From: Burkholderiaceae bacterium
GTDB taxonomy: Bacteria > Pseudomonadota > Gammaproteobacteria > Burkholderiales > Burkholderiaceae_C
Length of the DNA stretch: 64,000 nt
Direction: 5' to 3'
Assembly: GCA_017848435.1 (NCBI GenBank)
Contig: JAFEHU010000056.1
Span: forward strand, 179,287-243,286
The translations under genes and the position numbers were made by a program. Shown piece after piece: positions 9,801-19,333 of this stretch (position 1 is its first letter; each line of letters starts with the position of its first letter). Below the pieces are notes generated by a model. It had not been told where the DNA came from and made no database searches. It was given only the letters and a program-made list of their open reading frames with translations.

Positions 9801-11624
9801 ATGTACCAGTACACCGATTTCGACAAGGCCTTCGTCCAGCACCGCGCCGACCAGTACCGCGACCAGCTCACCCGCAACCAGGCGGGCCAGCTGGGCGACG
9901 ACGAGTTCCGCCCGCTGCGGCTGCAGAACGGCTGGTACATCCAGCGCTATGCGCCCATGCTGCGGGTGGCCGTGCCCTACGGCGAACTCTCCAGCGCCCA
10001 GGTGCGGGTGCTGGCCAAGATTGCGCGCGACTACGACCAGCCCACCCCCGAGCTGTTCCGCGAAGCGCAGGAAACGCAAGACAAGCTGGGCACCATCCCG
10101 CTGAAGAACGGCCACCACATCGGCAGCAAACTCACCGCCGGCTACGCCCACTTCACCACCCGCCAGAACGTCCAGTACAACTGGATTCCGCTGGACAAAT
10201 CGGCCGACGTGATGGACCTGCTGGCCAGCGTGCACATGCACGGCATCCAGACCAGCGGCAACTGCATCCGCAACATCACCAGCGACGAGCTGGCCGGCAT
10301 CGCGGTCGACGAGATCGCCGACCCGCGGCCCTTTGGCGAAATCCTGCGCCAATGGAGCACGCTGCACCCCGAGTTCGCGTTCCTGCCGCGCAAGTTCAAG
10401 ATCGCCATCACTGGCGCTGCCGAAGACCGCGCTGCGGTGGCCTGGCACGACGTGGGCCTGCACCTGGTGCGCAATGCAGCGGGCGAACTGGGCTTCAAGG
10501 TGCTGGTGGGTGGCGGCATGGGCCGCACGCCGGTGATTGGCACGGTGATCCGCGAGTTCCTGCCGTGGCAGCAGATCATGAACTACCTCGAAGCGGTGGT
10601 GCGGGTCTACAACCGCTGGGGCCGGCGCGACAACATGTACAAGGCGCGCATCAAGATTCTGGTGAAGGCCGAAGGCCAGCGCTACATCGATGAGGTCGAG
10701 GCCGAGTTCAAACAAATCGTCGAGGTCGACGGCGGCCCGCACACCATCACCCAGGCCGAACTCGACCGCGTGACCGCCTGCTTCGTGCCGCCCACGCTGG
10801 CACCGGTGGCCGGCAACGCCGACGAAAAAATCAACGCGATGCTGCAGGCCGAAGCCGGGCAGGACGGCGAGTTCAGCCGCTGGCTGCGCCAGAACGTGGC
10901 CGCGCACCAGAACCCCGCGCTGCGCGCGGTGACGCTGTCGTTCAAACGCCTGGGCCAGGCCCCCGGTGACGCCACGGCCGACCAACTCGAGATTGCCGCC
11001 GACCTGGCCGACCGTTTCAGCGCCGGCGAGATGCGCGTCACGCACGACCAGAACCTGCTGCTGCCCTGGGTTGCTGCCGACCAGTTGCCCGAACTCTGGC
11101 GCGCCGCCAAAGCGGCCGGTTTGGCCAAGCCCAACATCCACCTGCTGACCGACATGATCGCTTGCCCCGGCGGCGATTTCTGCTCGCTGGCGAATGCGCG
11201 CTCGATTCCGGTGGCCGAAGCCATCACCGAGCGGTACCAAGACCTCGACGAGCTCGACGACCTCGGCCCGATCGACCTGCACATCAGCGGCTGCATCAAC
11301 TCCTGCGGCCACCACCACAGCGGCCACATCGGCATCCTGGGTGTCGACAAAGACGGCAAGGAGTGGTACCAGGTCACCCTCGGCGGCTCCGACGGCTCGG
11401 CGCTCAGCGGCGCGGCCATGCCCGGCAAGGTGGTCGGCCCGTCGTTCAGCGCGGCCGAAGTGCCCGACGTGATCGAGGCCGTGCTCGGCGCCTACCGCAA
11501 GCTGCGCACCGGCAAAGAGAACTTCATCGACACCTTGAAGCGCGTGGGCATCGACCCCTTCAAGCTCGCCGCCAACGGCGCACGGCACCCGGCGCGACCC
11601 GTGTCCGAGCCCGCCACCGTCTGA
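9801..11624 (+). CDS. cysI: Assimilatory sulfite reductase hemoprotein (nitrite/sulfite reductase family)
   Basis: Reduces sulfite to sulfide with six electrons using siroheme and a 4Fe-4S cluster. From the ATG at 9801 the protein has 607 residues. The cofactor ligands are visible as CPGGDFCSLANARS followed by CINSCGHHHSGHIGILG, and the upstream substrate region as TSGNCIRNITSDELAG. No flavoprotein partner gene (cysJ) is adjacent, so electrons probably come from ferredoxin; the FdxA and ferredoxin reductase genes lie 3.5 kb downstream on the same strand. The DUF934 gene follows after 7 nt. Confidence 0.93.
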   Translation: MYQYTDFDKAFVQHRADQYRDQLTRNQAGQLGDDEFRPLRLQNGWYIQRYAPMLRVAVPYGELSSAQVRVLAKIARDYDQPTPELFREAQETQDKLGTIPLKNGHHIGSKLTAGYAHFTTRQNVQYNWIPLDKSADVMDLLASVHMHGIQTSGNCIRNITSDELAGIAVDEIADPRPFGEILRQWSTLHPEFAFLPRKFKIAITGAAEDRAAVAWHDVGLHLVRNAAGELGFKVLVGGGMGRTPVIGTVIREFLPWQQIMNYLEAVVRVYNRWGRRDNMYKARIKILVKAEGQRYIDEVEAEFKQIVEVDGGPHTITQAELDRVTACFVPPTLAPVAGNADEKINAMLQAEAGQDGEFSRWLRQNVAAHQNPALRAVTLSFKRLGQAPGDATADQLEIAADLADRFSAGEMRVTHDQNLLLPWVAADQLPELWRAAKAAGLAKPNIHLLTDMIACPGGDFCSLANARSIPVAEAITERYQDLDELDDLGPIDLHISGCINSCGHHHSGHIGILGVDKDGKEWYQVTLGGSDGSALSGAAMPGKVVGPSFSAAEVPDVIEAVLGAYRKLRTGKENFIDTLKRVGIDPFKLAANGARHPARPVSEPATV

Positions 11625-11631
11625 GGCCAAT

Positions 11632-12027
11632 ATGAAATTGATAGCATCAACACCTGAAGATACCCTGGCCAGTGGCCAGAATGATCCAAAGATCGTGGCT
11701 TTGGCAAACGACGTTGACCCGCTGGCCGTGCCGCTCGACGGTGTGCAGCGCATCGACCTGCACTTCCCCAAGTTCACCGACGGCCGCGCCTACAGCCAGG
11801 CTTTTCTGCTGCGCCGCCGCCGCGGTTTTGCCGGCGAGATCCGCGCCACTGGCGACGTGCTGATCGACCAATTGGTGCAGATGCAGCGCACTGGTTTCGA
11901 CGTGGCCGTGCTGCGTGCCGACCAGGACGTGTCGCTGGCGCAGCGCCAGTTCGACCGCTACAGCGCCTTCTACCAGGGCGACGCGGTGCACACCGCGCCG
12001 CTGTTCGCCACCGGGAGCGCCGCATGA
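11632..12027 (+). CDS. DUF934 family protein of the sulfite reduction operon
   Basis: Small cytoplasmic protein of 131 residues. The conserved part begins at about residue 35 with DGVQRIDLHFPKFTDGRAYSQAFLLRRR and continues with GDVLIDQLVQMQRTGFD, the DUF934 signature. It is regularly found between sulfite reductase and cysH in beta- and gammaproteobacteria, and is thought to help sulfite reduction, but its biochemical role is not established. It starts 7 nt after cysI, and its stop overlaps the cysH start by 4 nt (ATGA), indicating translational coupling. Confidence 0.9.
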   Translation: MKLIASTPEDTLASGQNDPKIVALANDVDPLAVPLDGVQRIDLHFPKFTDGRAYSQAFLLRRRRGFAGEIRATGDVLIDQLVQMQRTGFDVAVLRADQDVSLAQRQFDRYSAFYQGDAVHTAPLFATGSAA

Positions 12028-12809
12028 GCCAGTCAACGATGTCTTCGCTGCCGGGTGCGGCTGGCGCCGGCAACGCGATTGCGCTGTACGCCCGCCCGTC
12101 GGCCAACTTCGCCGCCAAGCTGGAGCGCAGCAAGCAGCTGCTGCGCGAGGCCGAAGCCACCTATTCGCCGCTGACCCAGGCCTCCAGCCTGGGCGTGGAA
12201 GACATGGTGATCACCGAGCTGATCCACCAGACCGGCATCCAGACCCGCATCTTTGTGCTGGAAACTGGTCAGCTGCACGCCGAGACGGTGGCGCTGCTGG
12301 ACACCTTGCAAAAACACTACGGCCGCGAAGTCGATGTCTACCGCCCGGTGGCCGCCGACGCCGACGCCTTCGTCGCAAAGAACGGCGCTGAAGCGATGTA
12401 CCAGAGCCTGGCGCTGCGCAAGGAATGCTGCGACATCCGCAAGACCCGCCCGCTGGCGCTGGCGCTGGCCGGCAAGAAGGGCTGGCTGACCGGCCTGCGC
12501 CGCGAACAGTCGAACGCCCGTGCCGAGGTGAGCGAGGTCGAGCAACAGCCCGAGCGCGCCAAGATCAACCCCATCGTCGACTGGACCTGGGGCGACGTCT
12601 GGCACTTTGTGCAGCAACACAACATCCCCACCAACCCGCTGCACGACCAGTTCATGCCCAGCATCGGCTGCGCGCCCTGCACCCGCGCGATTGCGGTTGG
12701 CGAAGACTTCCGCGCCGGCCGCTGGTGGTGGGAAGACAGCAGCAAGGAATGTGGCCTGCACGTCGATGGCGGCAAGGCAAAAGTTATCCCCATCAAGGAA
12801 TCGGCATGA
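12024..12809 (+). CDS. cysH: Adenylyl-sulfate (APS) reductase, CysH family
   Basis: Reduces activated sulfate to sulfite. The 261-residue protein has SLGVEDMVITELIH and FVLETGQLHAET of the PP-loop fold. Two cysteine pairs (KECCDIRKTRPL and SIGCAPCTR) ligate a 4Fe-4S cluster in the APS-reducing type, whereas PAPS reductases lack them. The substrate is therefore predicted to be APS, which agrees with the absence of a cysC APS kinase gene in the operon. The stop overlaps the cysD start (ATGA). Confidence 0.94.
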   Translation: MSQSTMSSLPGAAGAGNAIALYARPSANFAAKLERSKQLLREAEATYSPLTQASSLGVEDMVITELIHQTGIQTRIFVLETGQLHAETVALLDTLQKHYGREVDVYRPVAADADAFVAKNGAEAMYQSLALRKECCDIRKTRPLALALAGKKGWLTGLRREQSNARAEVSEVEQQPERAKINPIVDWTWGDVWHFVQQHNIPTNPLHDQFMPSIGCAPCTRAIAVGEDFRAGRWWWEDSSKECGLHVDGGKAKVIPIKESA

Positions 12810-13750
12810 ACGCCCGTACGGAATTTCCGTTGCAGACCTCGGCATTGAGCCAGCTCAGCAACACCCACCTGGATGCGCTGGAAGAAGAAACCATCTTCAT
12901 CCTGCGCGAAGTGGCCGCCGCCTTCGAGCGCCCCACGCTGCTGTTCTCCGGCGGCAAGGACTCGCTGGTGATGCTGAAATGCGCCGAAAAGGCCTTTGGC
13001 GTGGGCCGCATCCCCTACCCGCTGCTGATGATCGACACCGGCCACAACTTCCATGAAGTGACCGATTTCCGCGACTCGCGCGCCAAGGAATTGCAGGCCG
13101 AGCTGATTGTGCGCAGTGTGGAAGACTCCATGAAGCGCGGCACCGTGCGCCTGGCGCACCCCGGCGAGAGCCGCAACGTGCACCAGTCGGTCACGCTGCT
13201 GGAGGCGATTGACGAATTCCGTTTTGACGCGCTCATCGGCGGCGCCCGCCGCGACGAGGAAAAGGCGCGCGCCAAGGAGCGCATCTTTTCGCACCGCGAC
13301 AGTTTCGGCCAGTGGCAACCCAAGGCCCAGCGGCCCGAACTGTGGACGCTGTTCAACACCAAGTTGCAGCAGGGCGAACACTTCCGCGTGTTCCCGATTT
13401 CCAACTGGACCGAGCTGGATGTGTGGCAGTACATCGCCCGCGAAAACATCGCGCTGCCGTCGCTGTACTACACCCACAAACGCCAGGTGGTCGAACGCAA
13501 GGGCCTGCTGGTGCCGGTGACCGAACTCACCCCGCTGCGCGAGGGCGAGCGGGCCGAGAGCCGCGACGTGCGTTTCCGCACCGTGGGCGACATCACCTGC
13601 ACCTGTCCGGTGGAAAGCCTGGCCGCCGGTGCCGACGACGTGGTGCTGGAAACCCTGGCCGCCGATGTCAGCGAACGCGGTGCCACCCGCATGGACGACA
13701 AGACCAGCGACGCGTCGATGGAAAAACGCAAGAAGGATGGGTATTTCTGA
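12806..13750 (+). CDS. cysD: Sulfate adenylyltransferase subunit 2 CysD
   Basis: Catalytic adenylyl-transfer subunit of ATP sulfurylase, making APS from sulfate and ATP. From the ATG at 12806 the protein has 314 residues, the normal length; the longer open frame upstream lies inside cysH. The PP-loop motif LLFSGGKDSLVMLK is at about residues 45-58, and GGARRDEEKARAKERIFS and DVRFRTVGDITCTCPVES are typical. The end MDDKTSDASMEKRKKDGYF is the usual CysD tail. Its stop overlaps the cysN start by one base (TGATG). Confidence 0.96.
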   Translation: MNARTEFPLQTSALSQLSNTHLDALEEETIFILREVAAAFERPTLLFSGGKDSLVMLKCAEKAFGVGRIPYPLLMIDTGHNFHEVTDFRDSRAKELQAELIVRSVEDSMKRGTVRLAHPGESRNVHQSVTLLEAIDEFRFDALIGGARRDEEKARAKERIFSHRDSFGQWQPKAQRPELWTLFNTKLQQGEHFRVFPISNWTELDVWQYIARENIALPSLYYTHKRQVVERKGLLVPVTELTPLREGERAESRDVRFRTVGDITCTCPVESLAAGADDVVLETLAADVSERGATRMDDKTSDASMEKRKKDGYF

Positions 13751-15063
13751 TGAGCGCTATTGATTCCGTAGCGGTGTCGCAAGGTTTCACCAAGGCTGAA
13801 GGCCAAAATGGCCATGCATCGGCACTGAAATTCATCACCTGCGGCAGTGTCGACGACGGCAAGAGCACGCTGATTGGTCGCCTGCTGGTGGACAGCAAGA
13901 CGGTGCTGCAAGACCAACTGGCCGGCGTGCAACGCGGCGGTGAGGCCGACCTCGCCTTGCTGACCGACGGCCTGAGCGCCGAACGCGAACAAGGCATCAC
14001 CATCGACGTGGCCTACCGCTACTTCGCCACCGCGCACCGCAAGTTCATCATTGGCGACGCGCCCGGCCACGAGCAGTACACCCGCAACATGGTCACCGCC
14101 GCCAGCAGCGCCGACGCCGCCGTGGTGCTGGTCGACGCGACCAAGCTCGACTGGCAGAACCCGCAACTCGCACTGCTGCCGCAAACCCGCCGCCATTCAC
14201 TGCTGGTGAACCTGCTGCGGGTGCCGTCCATCGTCTTCACCGTCAACAAGCTCGACGCGGTGGCCGACCCGGTGCTGGCATTTGCCAACATCAGCGCGGC
14301 CCTCACCGCGTTTGCGGTGGCCGCGCAGATTCCGGTGCGCGCCATCGTGCCGATCTCTGCGCTGAAGGGCTGGAACGTGGTCGATACCCACGCCGGCTGG
14401 TGCAACTACAGCGGCCCCAACCTGCTGCAACTGCTGGAAGTGCTGCCCAACACACCGGCCGAGACGGAGCAGCCCTTTGCCTTTCCGGTGCAGTGGGTGG
14501 AGAAGTTCTCGGCCTCGTCCGACACCTCCCAAGGCCGCCGCGTGTTCTGGGGCCGGGTCGCCACCGGCACCGTGGCGCCCGGCCAGCAGGTCACCGTGCT
14601 GCCCAGCGGCCAAACCGCCACCGTGGCCCAGGTGCTCGACCATGCCCGCGTGCCCAAAAAAGTGGGCGCCAGCCACAGCGCCGGCATTGTGCTGGACCGC
14701 GAGGTCGACGTTTCGCGCGGCGACTGGCTGCTGCAACCGGGCGTATTCACGCCTACCCGCGAGCTCGACGCCACCATCGCCTGGATGGACGACGAACCGC
14801 TGGTGGCGGGCCGCCTGTACTGGGCGCTGCACGGCCACCGCTGGGTGAAAGCCAAGGTCAAGCGCATCGCGCACAAGCTCGACGTGAACACGCTGGCCGA
14901 AGAAGACGCCAGCGAGCTGCCGCCCAACGCGATTGGCCATGTCACGCTGGCGCTGCAGGAGCCGCTGGCGCTGCTGCCATACGCGCAGTCGCGCGCGGTG
15001 GGAGCGATGGTGCTGGTCGATACCGCCAGCCACAAGACCTCTGCCGCTGTGTTGATCCGCTGA
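13750..15063 (+). CDS. cysN: Sulfate adenylyltransferase subunit 1 (GTPase) CysN
   Basis: GTP-hydrolysing regulatory subunit of ATP sulfurylase. Starting at the ATG at 13750 gives 437 residues. The translation-factor-like GTPase motifs are present: TCGSVDDGKSTLIGRLL (G1), DAPGHEQYTRNMVT (G3) and NKLDAV (G4), followed by EF-Tu-like beta-barrel domains. There is no fused C-terminal APS kinase domain, so this is CysN and not CysNC. It is the last gene of the operon, and a fresh promoter probably serves fdxA 70 nt downstream. Confidence 0.95.
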   Translation: MSAIDSVAVSQGFTKAEGQNGHASALKFITCGSVDDGKSTLIGRLLVDSKTVLQDQLAGVQRGGEADLALLTDGLSAEREQGITIDVAYRYFATAHRKFIIGDAPGHEQYTRNMVTAASSADAAVVLVDATKLDWQNPQLALLPQTRRHSLLVNLLRVPSIVFTVNKLDAVADPVLAFANISAALTAFAVAAQIPVRAIVPISALKGWNVVDTHAGWCNYSGPNLLQLLEVLPNTPAETEQPFAFPVQWVEKFSASSDTSQGRRVFWGRVATGTVAPGQQVTVLPSGQTATVAQVLDHARVPKKVGASHSAGIVLDREVDVSRGDWLLQPGVFTPTRELDATIAWMDDEPLVAGRLYWALHGHRWVKAKVKRIAHKLDVNTLAEEDASELPPNAIGHVTLALQEPLALLPYAQSRAVGAMVLVDTASHKTSAAVLIR

Positions 15064-15131
15064 ACGCTTAAAATAGAGGGTTTACGCGGATTGCCGCGCA
15101 CGCCTGTTTTCACTTTTACACCGAGTCAAAC

Positions 15132-15458
15132 ATGACCCACGTTGTCACCGAAGCCTGCATCCGCTGCAAATACACCGACTGTGTGGACGTGTGCCCCGTC
15201 GACTGTTTCCGCGAAGGCCCGAACTTCCTGACCATCGACCCCGACGAATGCATCGACTGCGCGGTCTGCATCCCCGAGTGCCCGGTCAACGCGATCTACG
15301 CCGAAGAAGACGTGCCGGCCGACCAGCAGCACATGATCAAGCTCAACGTGGAACTCACCCGCGTGGGCTGGCCCAGCATCACCAAGCGCAAGACGCCGCT
15401 GCCAGACGCCGACGACTGGAAAGACAAAACCGACAAGCTGTCGGAACTGGTGCGCTGA
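15132..15458 (+). CDS. fdxA: Seven-iron ferredoxin FdxA (3Fe-4S / 4Fe-4S)
   Basis: Electron carrier of 108 residues. The N-terminal cysteine pattern [18 protein letters not shown] and the second set [14 protein letters not shown] give one 3Fe-4S and one 4Fe-4S cluster, followed by the long C-terminal tail of the FdxA family ([20 protein letters not shown]). It sits directly upstream of a ferredoxin reductase gene, and both follow the sulfate assimilation operon. The pair could feed the CysI protein, which has no CysJ here. TAAAAT at about 15069 may be a -10 element. Confidence 0.95.
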   Translation: MTHVVTEACIRCKYTDCVDVCPVDCFREGPNFLTIDPDECIDCAVCIPECPVNAIYAEEDVPADQQHMIKLNVELTRVGWPSITKRKTPLPDADDWKDKTDKLSELVR

Positions 15459-15493
15459 GCGCTCCACCACCCCTCATTTTTTAGCCCATCACC

Positions 15494-16597
15494 ATGGAAC
15501 CTCAATTGAACGACGCAGTGGTTACCACCGCCCATGCCCACGACGGCCCGCTGGAAGTCGATGCCGTCATCGTCGGTGCCGGCCCGGTGGGTCTGTTTCA
15601 GGTGTTCGAACTCGGCCTGCTCGAGATCAAGGCCCACGTCATTGACGCGCTGGCCTACCCTGGCGGCCAACCGGTCGAGCTCTACCCTGACAAGCCCATC
15701 TACGACATCCCGGCCATCCCGGTCTGCACCGGCCAAGAGCTGACCGACGCACTGCTCAAGCAGATCGAGCCTTTCGGCGCCACCTTCCACCTGGGCCAGA
15801 CCGTGACCACCGTGCAGAAACAGGACGATGGCCGTTTCTTTGTGGAAACCTCCAAGGGCACGCAGTTTCTGACCAAGACCATCTTCATCGCCGGTGGCGT
15901 GGGCGCATTCGAGCCGCGCACGCTGAAGGTGGATGGCCTGGACGCGTTCGATGGCACGCAGCTGCACTACCGCGTGAAGAACCCGGCAGATTTCGCTGGC
16001 AAGAACCTGGTGGTGGTCGGCGGCGGCGATTCGGCGCTCGACTGGACGCTGAACTTCGTCAACGACGGCCCGAACAAGGCCGAGAGCGTGATCCTGATCC
16101 ACCGCCGCGACGGCTTCAAGGCCGCGCCGGCCAGCGTGGCCAAAATGAAGGATCTGTGCGACCAGCACGAGATGCAGTTCATCGTTGGCCAGATCACCGG
16201 CATTGACGTGCGCGACGGCAAGCTGGTGGGCGTCAAAGTCACCGGCGCTGACGGCGTGACCCGCGTGGTCCCGCTCGACGTGCTGCTGGTGTTCTTCGGC
16301 CTTTCCCCCAAGCTCGGCCCGATCGCCGACTGGGGCCTGCAGATCGAGCGCAAGCAACTGGTGGTGGACACCGAGAAGTTCTCCACCAACATCCCCGGCA
16401 TTTTTGCGGTGGGCGACATCAACACCTACCCCGGCAAGAAGAAGCTCATCCTGAGCGGCTTCCACGAATGCGCGCTGGCTGCCTTTGCCGCCGCCGCCAT
16501 GATCTTCCCTGAGAAAGGCAAGATTCACCTGCAGTACACCACCACCAGCCCCAAGCTGCACAAGGTGCTGGGCGTGGAATCGCCGGTGTTCGACTGA
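15494..16597 (+). CDS. Ferredoxin-NADP+ reductase, thioredoxin-reductase-like type
   Basis: Flavoenzyme of 367 residues that exchanges electrons between NADPH and ferredoxin. It has the FAD loop [17 protein letters not shown], the block [20 protein letters not shown], the NADPH loop [12 protein letters not shown] with HRRDGFKA, and a C-terminal [18 protein letters not shown]. The CxxC redox pair of true thioredoxin reductase is absent, which places it in the bacterial FNR group of this fold. It follows fdxA by 35 nt and is closed by a hairpin terminator. Confidence 0.92.
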   Translation: MEPQLNDAVVTTAHAHDGPLEVDAVIVGAGPVGLFQVFELGLLEIKAHVIDALAYPGGQPVELYPDKPIYDIPAIPVCTGQELTDALLKQIEPFGATFHLGQTVTTVQKQDDGRFFVETSKGTQFLTKTIFIAGGVGAFEPRTLKVDGLDAFDGTQLHYRVKNPADFAGKNLVVVGGGDSALDWTLNFVNDGPNKAESVILIHRRDGFKAAPASVAKMKDLCDQHEMQFIVGQITGIDVRDGKLVGVKVTGADGVTRVVPLDVLLVFFGLSPKLGPIADWGLQIERKQLVVDTEKFSTNIPGIFAVGDINTYPGKKKLILSGFHECALAAFAAAAMIFPEKGKIHLQYTTTSPKLHKVLGVESPVFD

Positions 16598-16614
16598 ACC
16601 AGGCCCGCCCACAC

Positions 16615-16640
16615 AAAGCCCGCAGCATGCGGGCTTTTTT
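16615..16640 (+). terminator. Rho-independent terminator after the ferredoxin reductase
   Basis: AAAGCCCGCA (16615-16624) pairs with TGCGGGCTTT (16628-16637) across a 3-nt loop, followed by more T residues. The stem with flanking A and T runs would work on both strands. Confidence 0.85.
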
Positions 16641-16650
16641 CATGGGCACA

Positions 16651-16737
16651 TCAAACCCAGTTCTCAAAGGCCTGGCGCAAGCGCTTGTCCTTCAGGTCGC
16701 CGAGGTTGATGGGCTTGTCGACAACGCGCCCTGGGGG
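16651..16737 (-). pseudogene. Possible C-terminal gene remnant
   Basis: On the minus strand a short stop-bounded frame reads RVVDKPINLGDLKDKRLRQ and a few more residues before a TGA at 16651. It looks like the end of a real protein, with normal composition and a position directly facing the bidirectional terminator, but no start or upstream body remains before the next in-frame stop. The parent family was not identified. It may be chance. Confidence 0.25.
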
Positions 16738-16837
16738 CTATGCAAGGGGGTCTGTGCTTTAGTCAGCACAGCGCCACCTGTTGACCGGCGCAGTACACAC
16801 CTTGCACCCGGCTAAAATACAGCACCTTCGCCGCAAC

Positions 16838-16936
16838 GCGAGGGTCGCTGGGGGTGTTGCGTGAGGCCGTGAGGCGCCACAAGACTGAGAGAGTCCCTTT
16901 GAACCTGATTGAGGTAATCCTCGCGCAGGGAAGCAT
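16838..16936 (+). ncRNA. TPP riboswitch (THI element)
   Basis: The conserved aptamer core is present in order: GGGGGTG near 16850, CTGAGAGAGTCCC at 16884-16896, TTTGAACCTGAT at 16897-16909, a GAGG-TAAT-CCTC stem at 16911-16922, and GCGCAGGGAAGC at the end. This is the classic thiamin pyrophosphate box. It is followed by hairpin-forming sequence (GTCTGTCTTGCAGACGG and GGCCGT/ACGGCC) that can serve as expression platform. It lies about 100 nt upstream of a TonB-dependent receptor gene, so that gene should be turned down when thiamin pyrophosphate is plentiful. Confidence 0.92.
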
Positions 16937-17033
16937 TGTTTTGGATCGGGCCGTGCGTCTGTCTTGCAGACGGTATCTCAAACGGCCCCCATGATCCGGC
17001 AGGCCGACCTGCTGTGACGTTCAGAAAGACGTT

Positions 17034-19199
17034 ATGGCATCAAAATCCATCAAATTCAAGAAAAATCGGGCTCAAGCCTTAGTGAAACCTTGCGCCATAG
17101 CTATATCTTTTATAGCGCCTGGCGCCTGGGCACAAACCGCCGAAGCCACCCTCAAACCGGTGGTGGTGAACGAACGCAGCGCCACCCCGGTGGCCGATGT
17201 GCTGGGCCTGGGCGATGTGCCACTGTCGCGCACCCCGGTCAGCGCCACGCTGATCGACGCACAGCAGATCGAAGCCACCGGCGCCCGCCGCCTGGCCGAC
17301 CTGGTGAAGTTCGACGCCTCGGTCAGCGACGCCTACAACGCCCAGGGTTACTGGGACTACATCACCGTGCGTGGCTTTGTGCTCGACAACAAGTACAACT
17401 ACCGCCGCGAAGGCCTGCCCATCAGCGCAGAAAGCACCCTGCCGCTCGACAACAAGGCGCGGGTGGAAATCCTGCGCGGCACCAGCGGTATCCAGGCCGG
17501 CACCAGCGCCCCTGGCGGGCTGGTGAACTACGTGGTGAAGCGGCCCACTGAGAACGATCTGCGCAGCATCCGGCTGGAAACCAGCAACCACGGTGGCGCA
17601 CTCGCCAGCGTGGACCTGGGTGGCCGCTTTGGCGAAAACAAGGCCTTTGGCTACCGCATCAATGCCGCCGGCGAAGACATTGGCAGCTACGTGCGCAACC
17701 TCGACGGGTCCCGCCGCCTGCTCGCCGCCGCGTTCGACTGGCGCTTGAGCCGCGACTCGGTGCTGGAGACCGAACTGGAGTACTCGCGCCGTTCCCAGCG
17801 CAGCGCCCCCGGCCTCAGCCTCACCGGCAACACCCTGCCCTCGCCCGACCCGCGGCTGAACCTCAACAACCAGCCATGGTCTTTGCCGGTGGTGCTGGAA
17901 GGGCTGACCGGCACCGTCAAGTTCGAGCAGGCGCTGAACCGCGAATGGCGCTGGTCGGCCCAGGCCGGCACACAGCGTTTGAAGTCAGACGACCGCACCG
18001 CCTTCCCCTTTGGCGGCGACTGCTTCAACGGCCCGTTTGACTACTGCGACCGCTTCACCCCCAACGGCGACTACGACCTCTACGACTTCCGCAGTGAGGG
18101 CGAGCGCCGCACACTGAACGCCGCGCAACTGCAACTCAAAGGCCGTCTCGAAACCGGCAGCGTCAAACACGAACTCGGTTTTGGCCTGCTCAGCAGCCGC
18201 ACCCGTGACCGTTTTGGACGCCAGGCCTACAACTACGTCGGCACCGGCAACCTCGCCAGCGTCCCTGTGTTCGACCCCGCACCCGAGCTGACCGACGAGA
18301 ACACCAACCGCAGCGAACGCAGCACCGAGTTCTCGGCCTTTGACGCCATCGCCTGGAGCAACCGCTTCACCACCTGGCTCGGCCTGCGCTACACCCAGCT
18401 CACCCGCGACAGCGTGCGCACCAATGGCTCCCGCGCCACCCACTACAGCCGCAACATCACCACCCCCTGGCTGGCCGCCAGCTACCAGCTGACGCCCACC
18501 CACATGGCCTACGCCAGCTACGGCCAGGGTGTTGAATCGGAAGTGGCACCGGGCCGCGCCCGTTACACCAACCAGGGCCAGGCCCTGCCCGCCCTCAAAA
18601 GCCGGCAAAGCGAGGTTGGCCTCAAAGGCGAGCTGGACGCACTACGCTGGAGCGCCGCGCTCTTCAGCATCACGCGGCCCCTGTTTGCCGACGTTGGCAG
18701 CTGCGACATCGACAACTCCTGCACCCGCCAGGCCGACGGCGACGCCCGACACCGCGGGCTGGAACTCAACGCCGCCACCCAAACCGGCCCCTGGTCCTTC
18801 AACGCCGGCCTGACGGTGATTGACGCCGAGCGCCAGGGCAGCGCCACCGCCAGCATCAACGGCAAACGCCCGGTCAATGTGCCCGACACCATCGTCCGCG
18901 CCCAGGCCGACTACCGCATCACCGCCGTCCCCGGTCTGAGCCTGCACGGCCATGTGTCACACGAGACCCAACGCAGCGCCCTGCCCGACGGTTCGGTCAG
19001 CATCCCCGGCTGGACCCGCGTGGACACGGCCTTGCGTTACAGCACCCGCCTGCAGGGCACACCCACCACCTGGACGCTCGGCGTCGACAACCTGTTCGAC
19101 CGCCGCTACTTCAAGGAATCCCCCTACCAGTTCAGCCACGCCTACCTGTTCCCAGGTGCTCCCCGCACAATCCGCATCACGTTTCAAGCCACTCTGTAA
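17034..19199 (+). CDS. TonB-dependent outer-membrane receptor under TPP riboswitch control
   Basis: Outer-membrane beta-barrel of 721 residues. It has a signal peptide ending in GAWAQ, a TonB-box-like start of the mature chain, a plug domain (TLIDAQQIEATGARRLADLV, VRGFVLDNKYNYRREGLP, EILRGTSGIQAGTSAPGGLVNYVVKRP) and a long barrel with aromatic turns up to FDRRYFKESPYQFSHAYL. By sequence type it resembles siderophore receptors, but the TPP riboswitch directly upstream indicates that the ligand is thiamin or a thiamin precursor. The switch is the main ground for this; the plug alone does not show the ligand. A tRNA gene follows 36 nt after the stop. Confidence 0.88.
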   Translation: MASKSIKFKKNRAQALVKPCAIAISFIAPGAWAQTAEATLKPVVVNERSATPVADVLGLGDVPLSRTPVSATLIDAQQIEATGARRLADLVKFDASVSDAYNAQGYWDYITVRGFVLDNKYNYRREGLPISAESTLPLDNKARVEILRGTSGIQAGTSAPGGLVNYVVKRPTENDLRSIRLETSNHGGALASVDLGGRFGENKAFGYRINAAGEDIGSYVRNLDGSRRLLAAAFDWRLSRDSVLETELEYSRRSQRSAPGLSLTGNTLPSPDPRLNLNNQPWSLPVVLEGLTGTVKFEQALNREWRWSAQAGTQRLKSDDRTAFPFGGDCFNGPFDYCDRFTPNGDYDLYDFRSEGERRTLNAAQLQLKGRLETGSVKHELGFGLLSSRTRDRFGRQAYNYVGTGNLASVPVFDPAPELTDENTNRSERSTEFSAFDAIAWSNRFTTWLGLRYTQLTRDSVRTNGSRATHYSRNITTPWLAASYQLTPTHMAYASYGQGVESEVAPGRARYTNQGQALPALKSRQSEVGLKGELDALRWSAALFSITRPLFADVGSCDIDNSCTRQADGDARHRGLELNAATQTGPWSFNAGLTVIDAERQGSATASINGKRPVNVPDTIVRAQADYRITAVPGLSLHGHVSHETQRSALPDGSVSIPGWTRVDTALRYSTRLQGTPTTWTLGVDNLFDRRYFKESPYQFSHAYLFPGAPRTIRITFQATL

Positions 19200-19235
19200 A
19201 AAACGCAAAAAACCACGCTATAATTTGAGGCTTGT

Positions 19236-19311
19236 TCCTCGATAGCTCAGTCGGTAGAGCGCCGGACTGTTAATCCGTAGGTCCCTGGTTCGAGCCCAGG
19301 TCGAGGAGCCA
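19236..19311 (+). tRNA. tRNA-Asn (GTT)
   Basis: A 76-nt cloverleaf with encoded CCA. The acceptor stem TCCTCGA pairs with TCGAGGA, the D arm has AGCTCAGTCGGTAGAGC, the anticodon GTT is at 19269-19271 within CTGTTAA, and the T arm is GGTTCGAGCCC. tRNA genes often serve as integration sites, and the accessory region begins about 2 kb downstream, but no copy of the tRNA end was noticed further on. Confidence 0.98.
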
Positions 19312-19333
19312 CTACAAGCCTCACGGCAAAAAG

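Noticed and set aside
9471..11777. Very long minus-strand open frame opposite cysI
   Set aside because: It is the antisense shadow of a high-GC gene; the composition is His/Val/Gly-rich without motifs, whereas the plus strand encodes clear CysI.
19236..19311. tRNA-Asn as integration site with a matching direct repeat downstream
   Set aside because: I found no copy of the tRNA 3' end further along and no integrase gene in the window, so there is no support for site-specific integration here.
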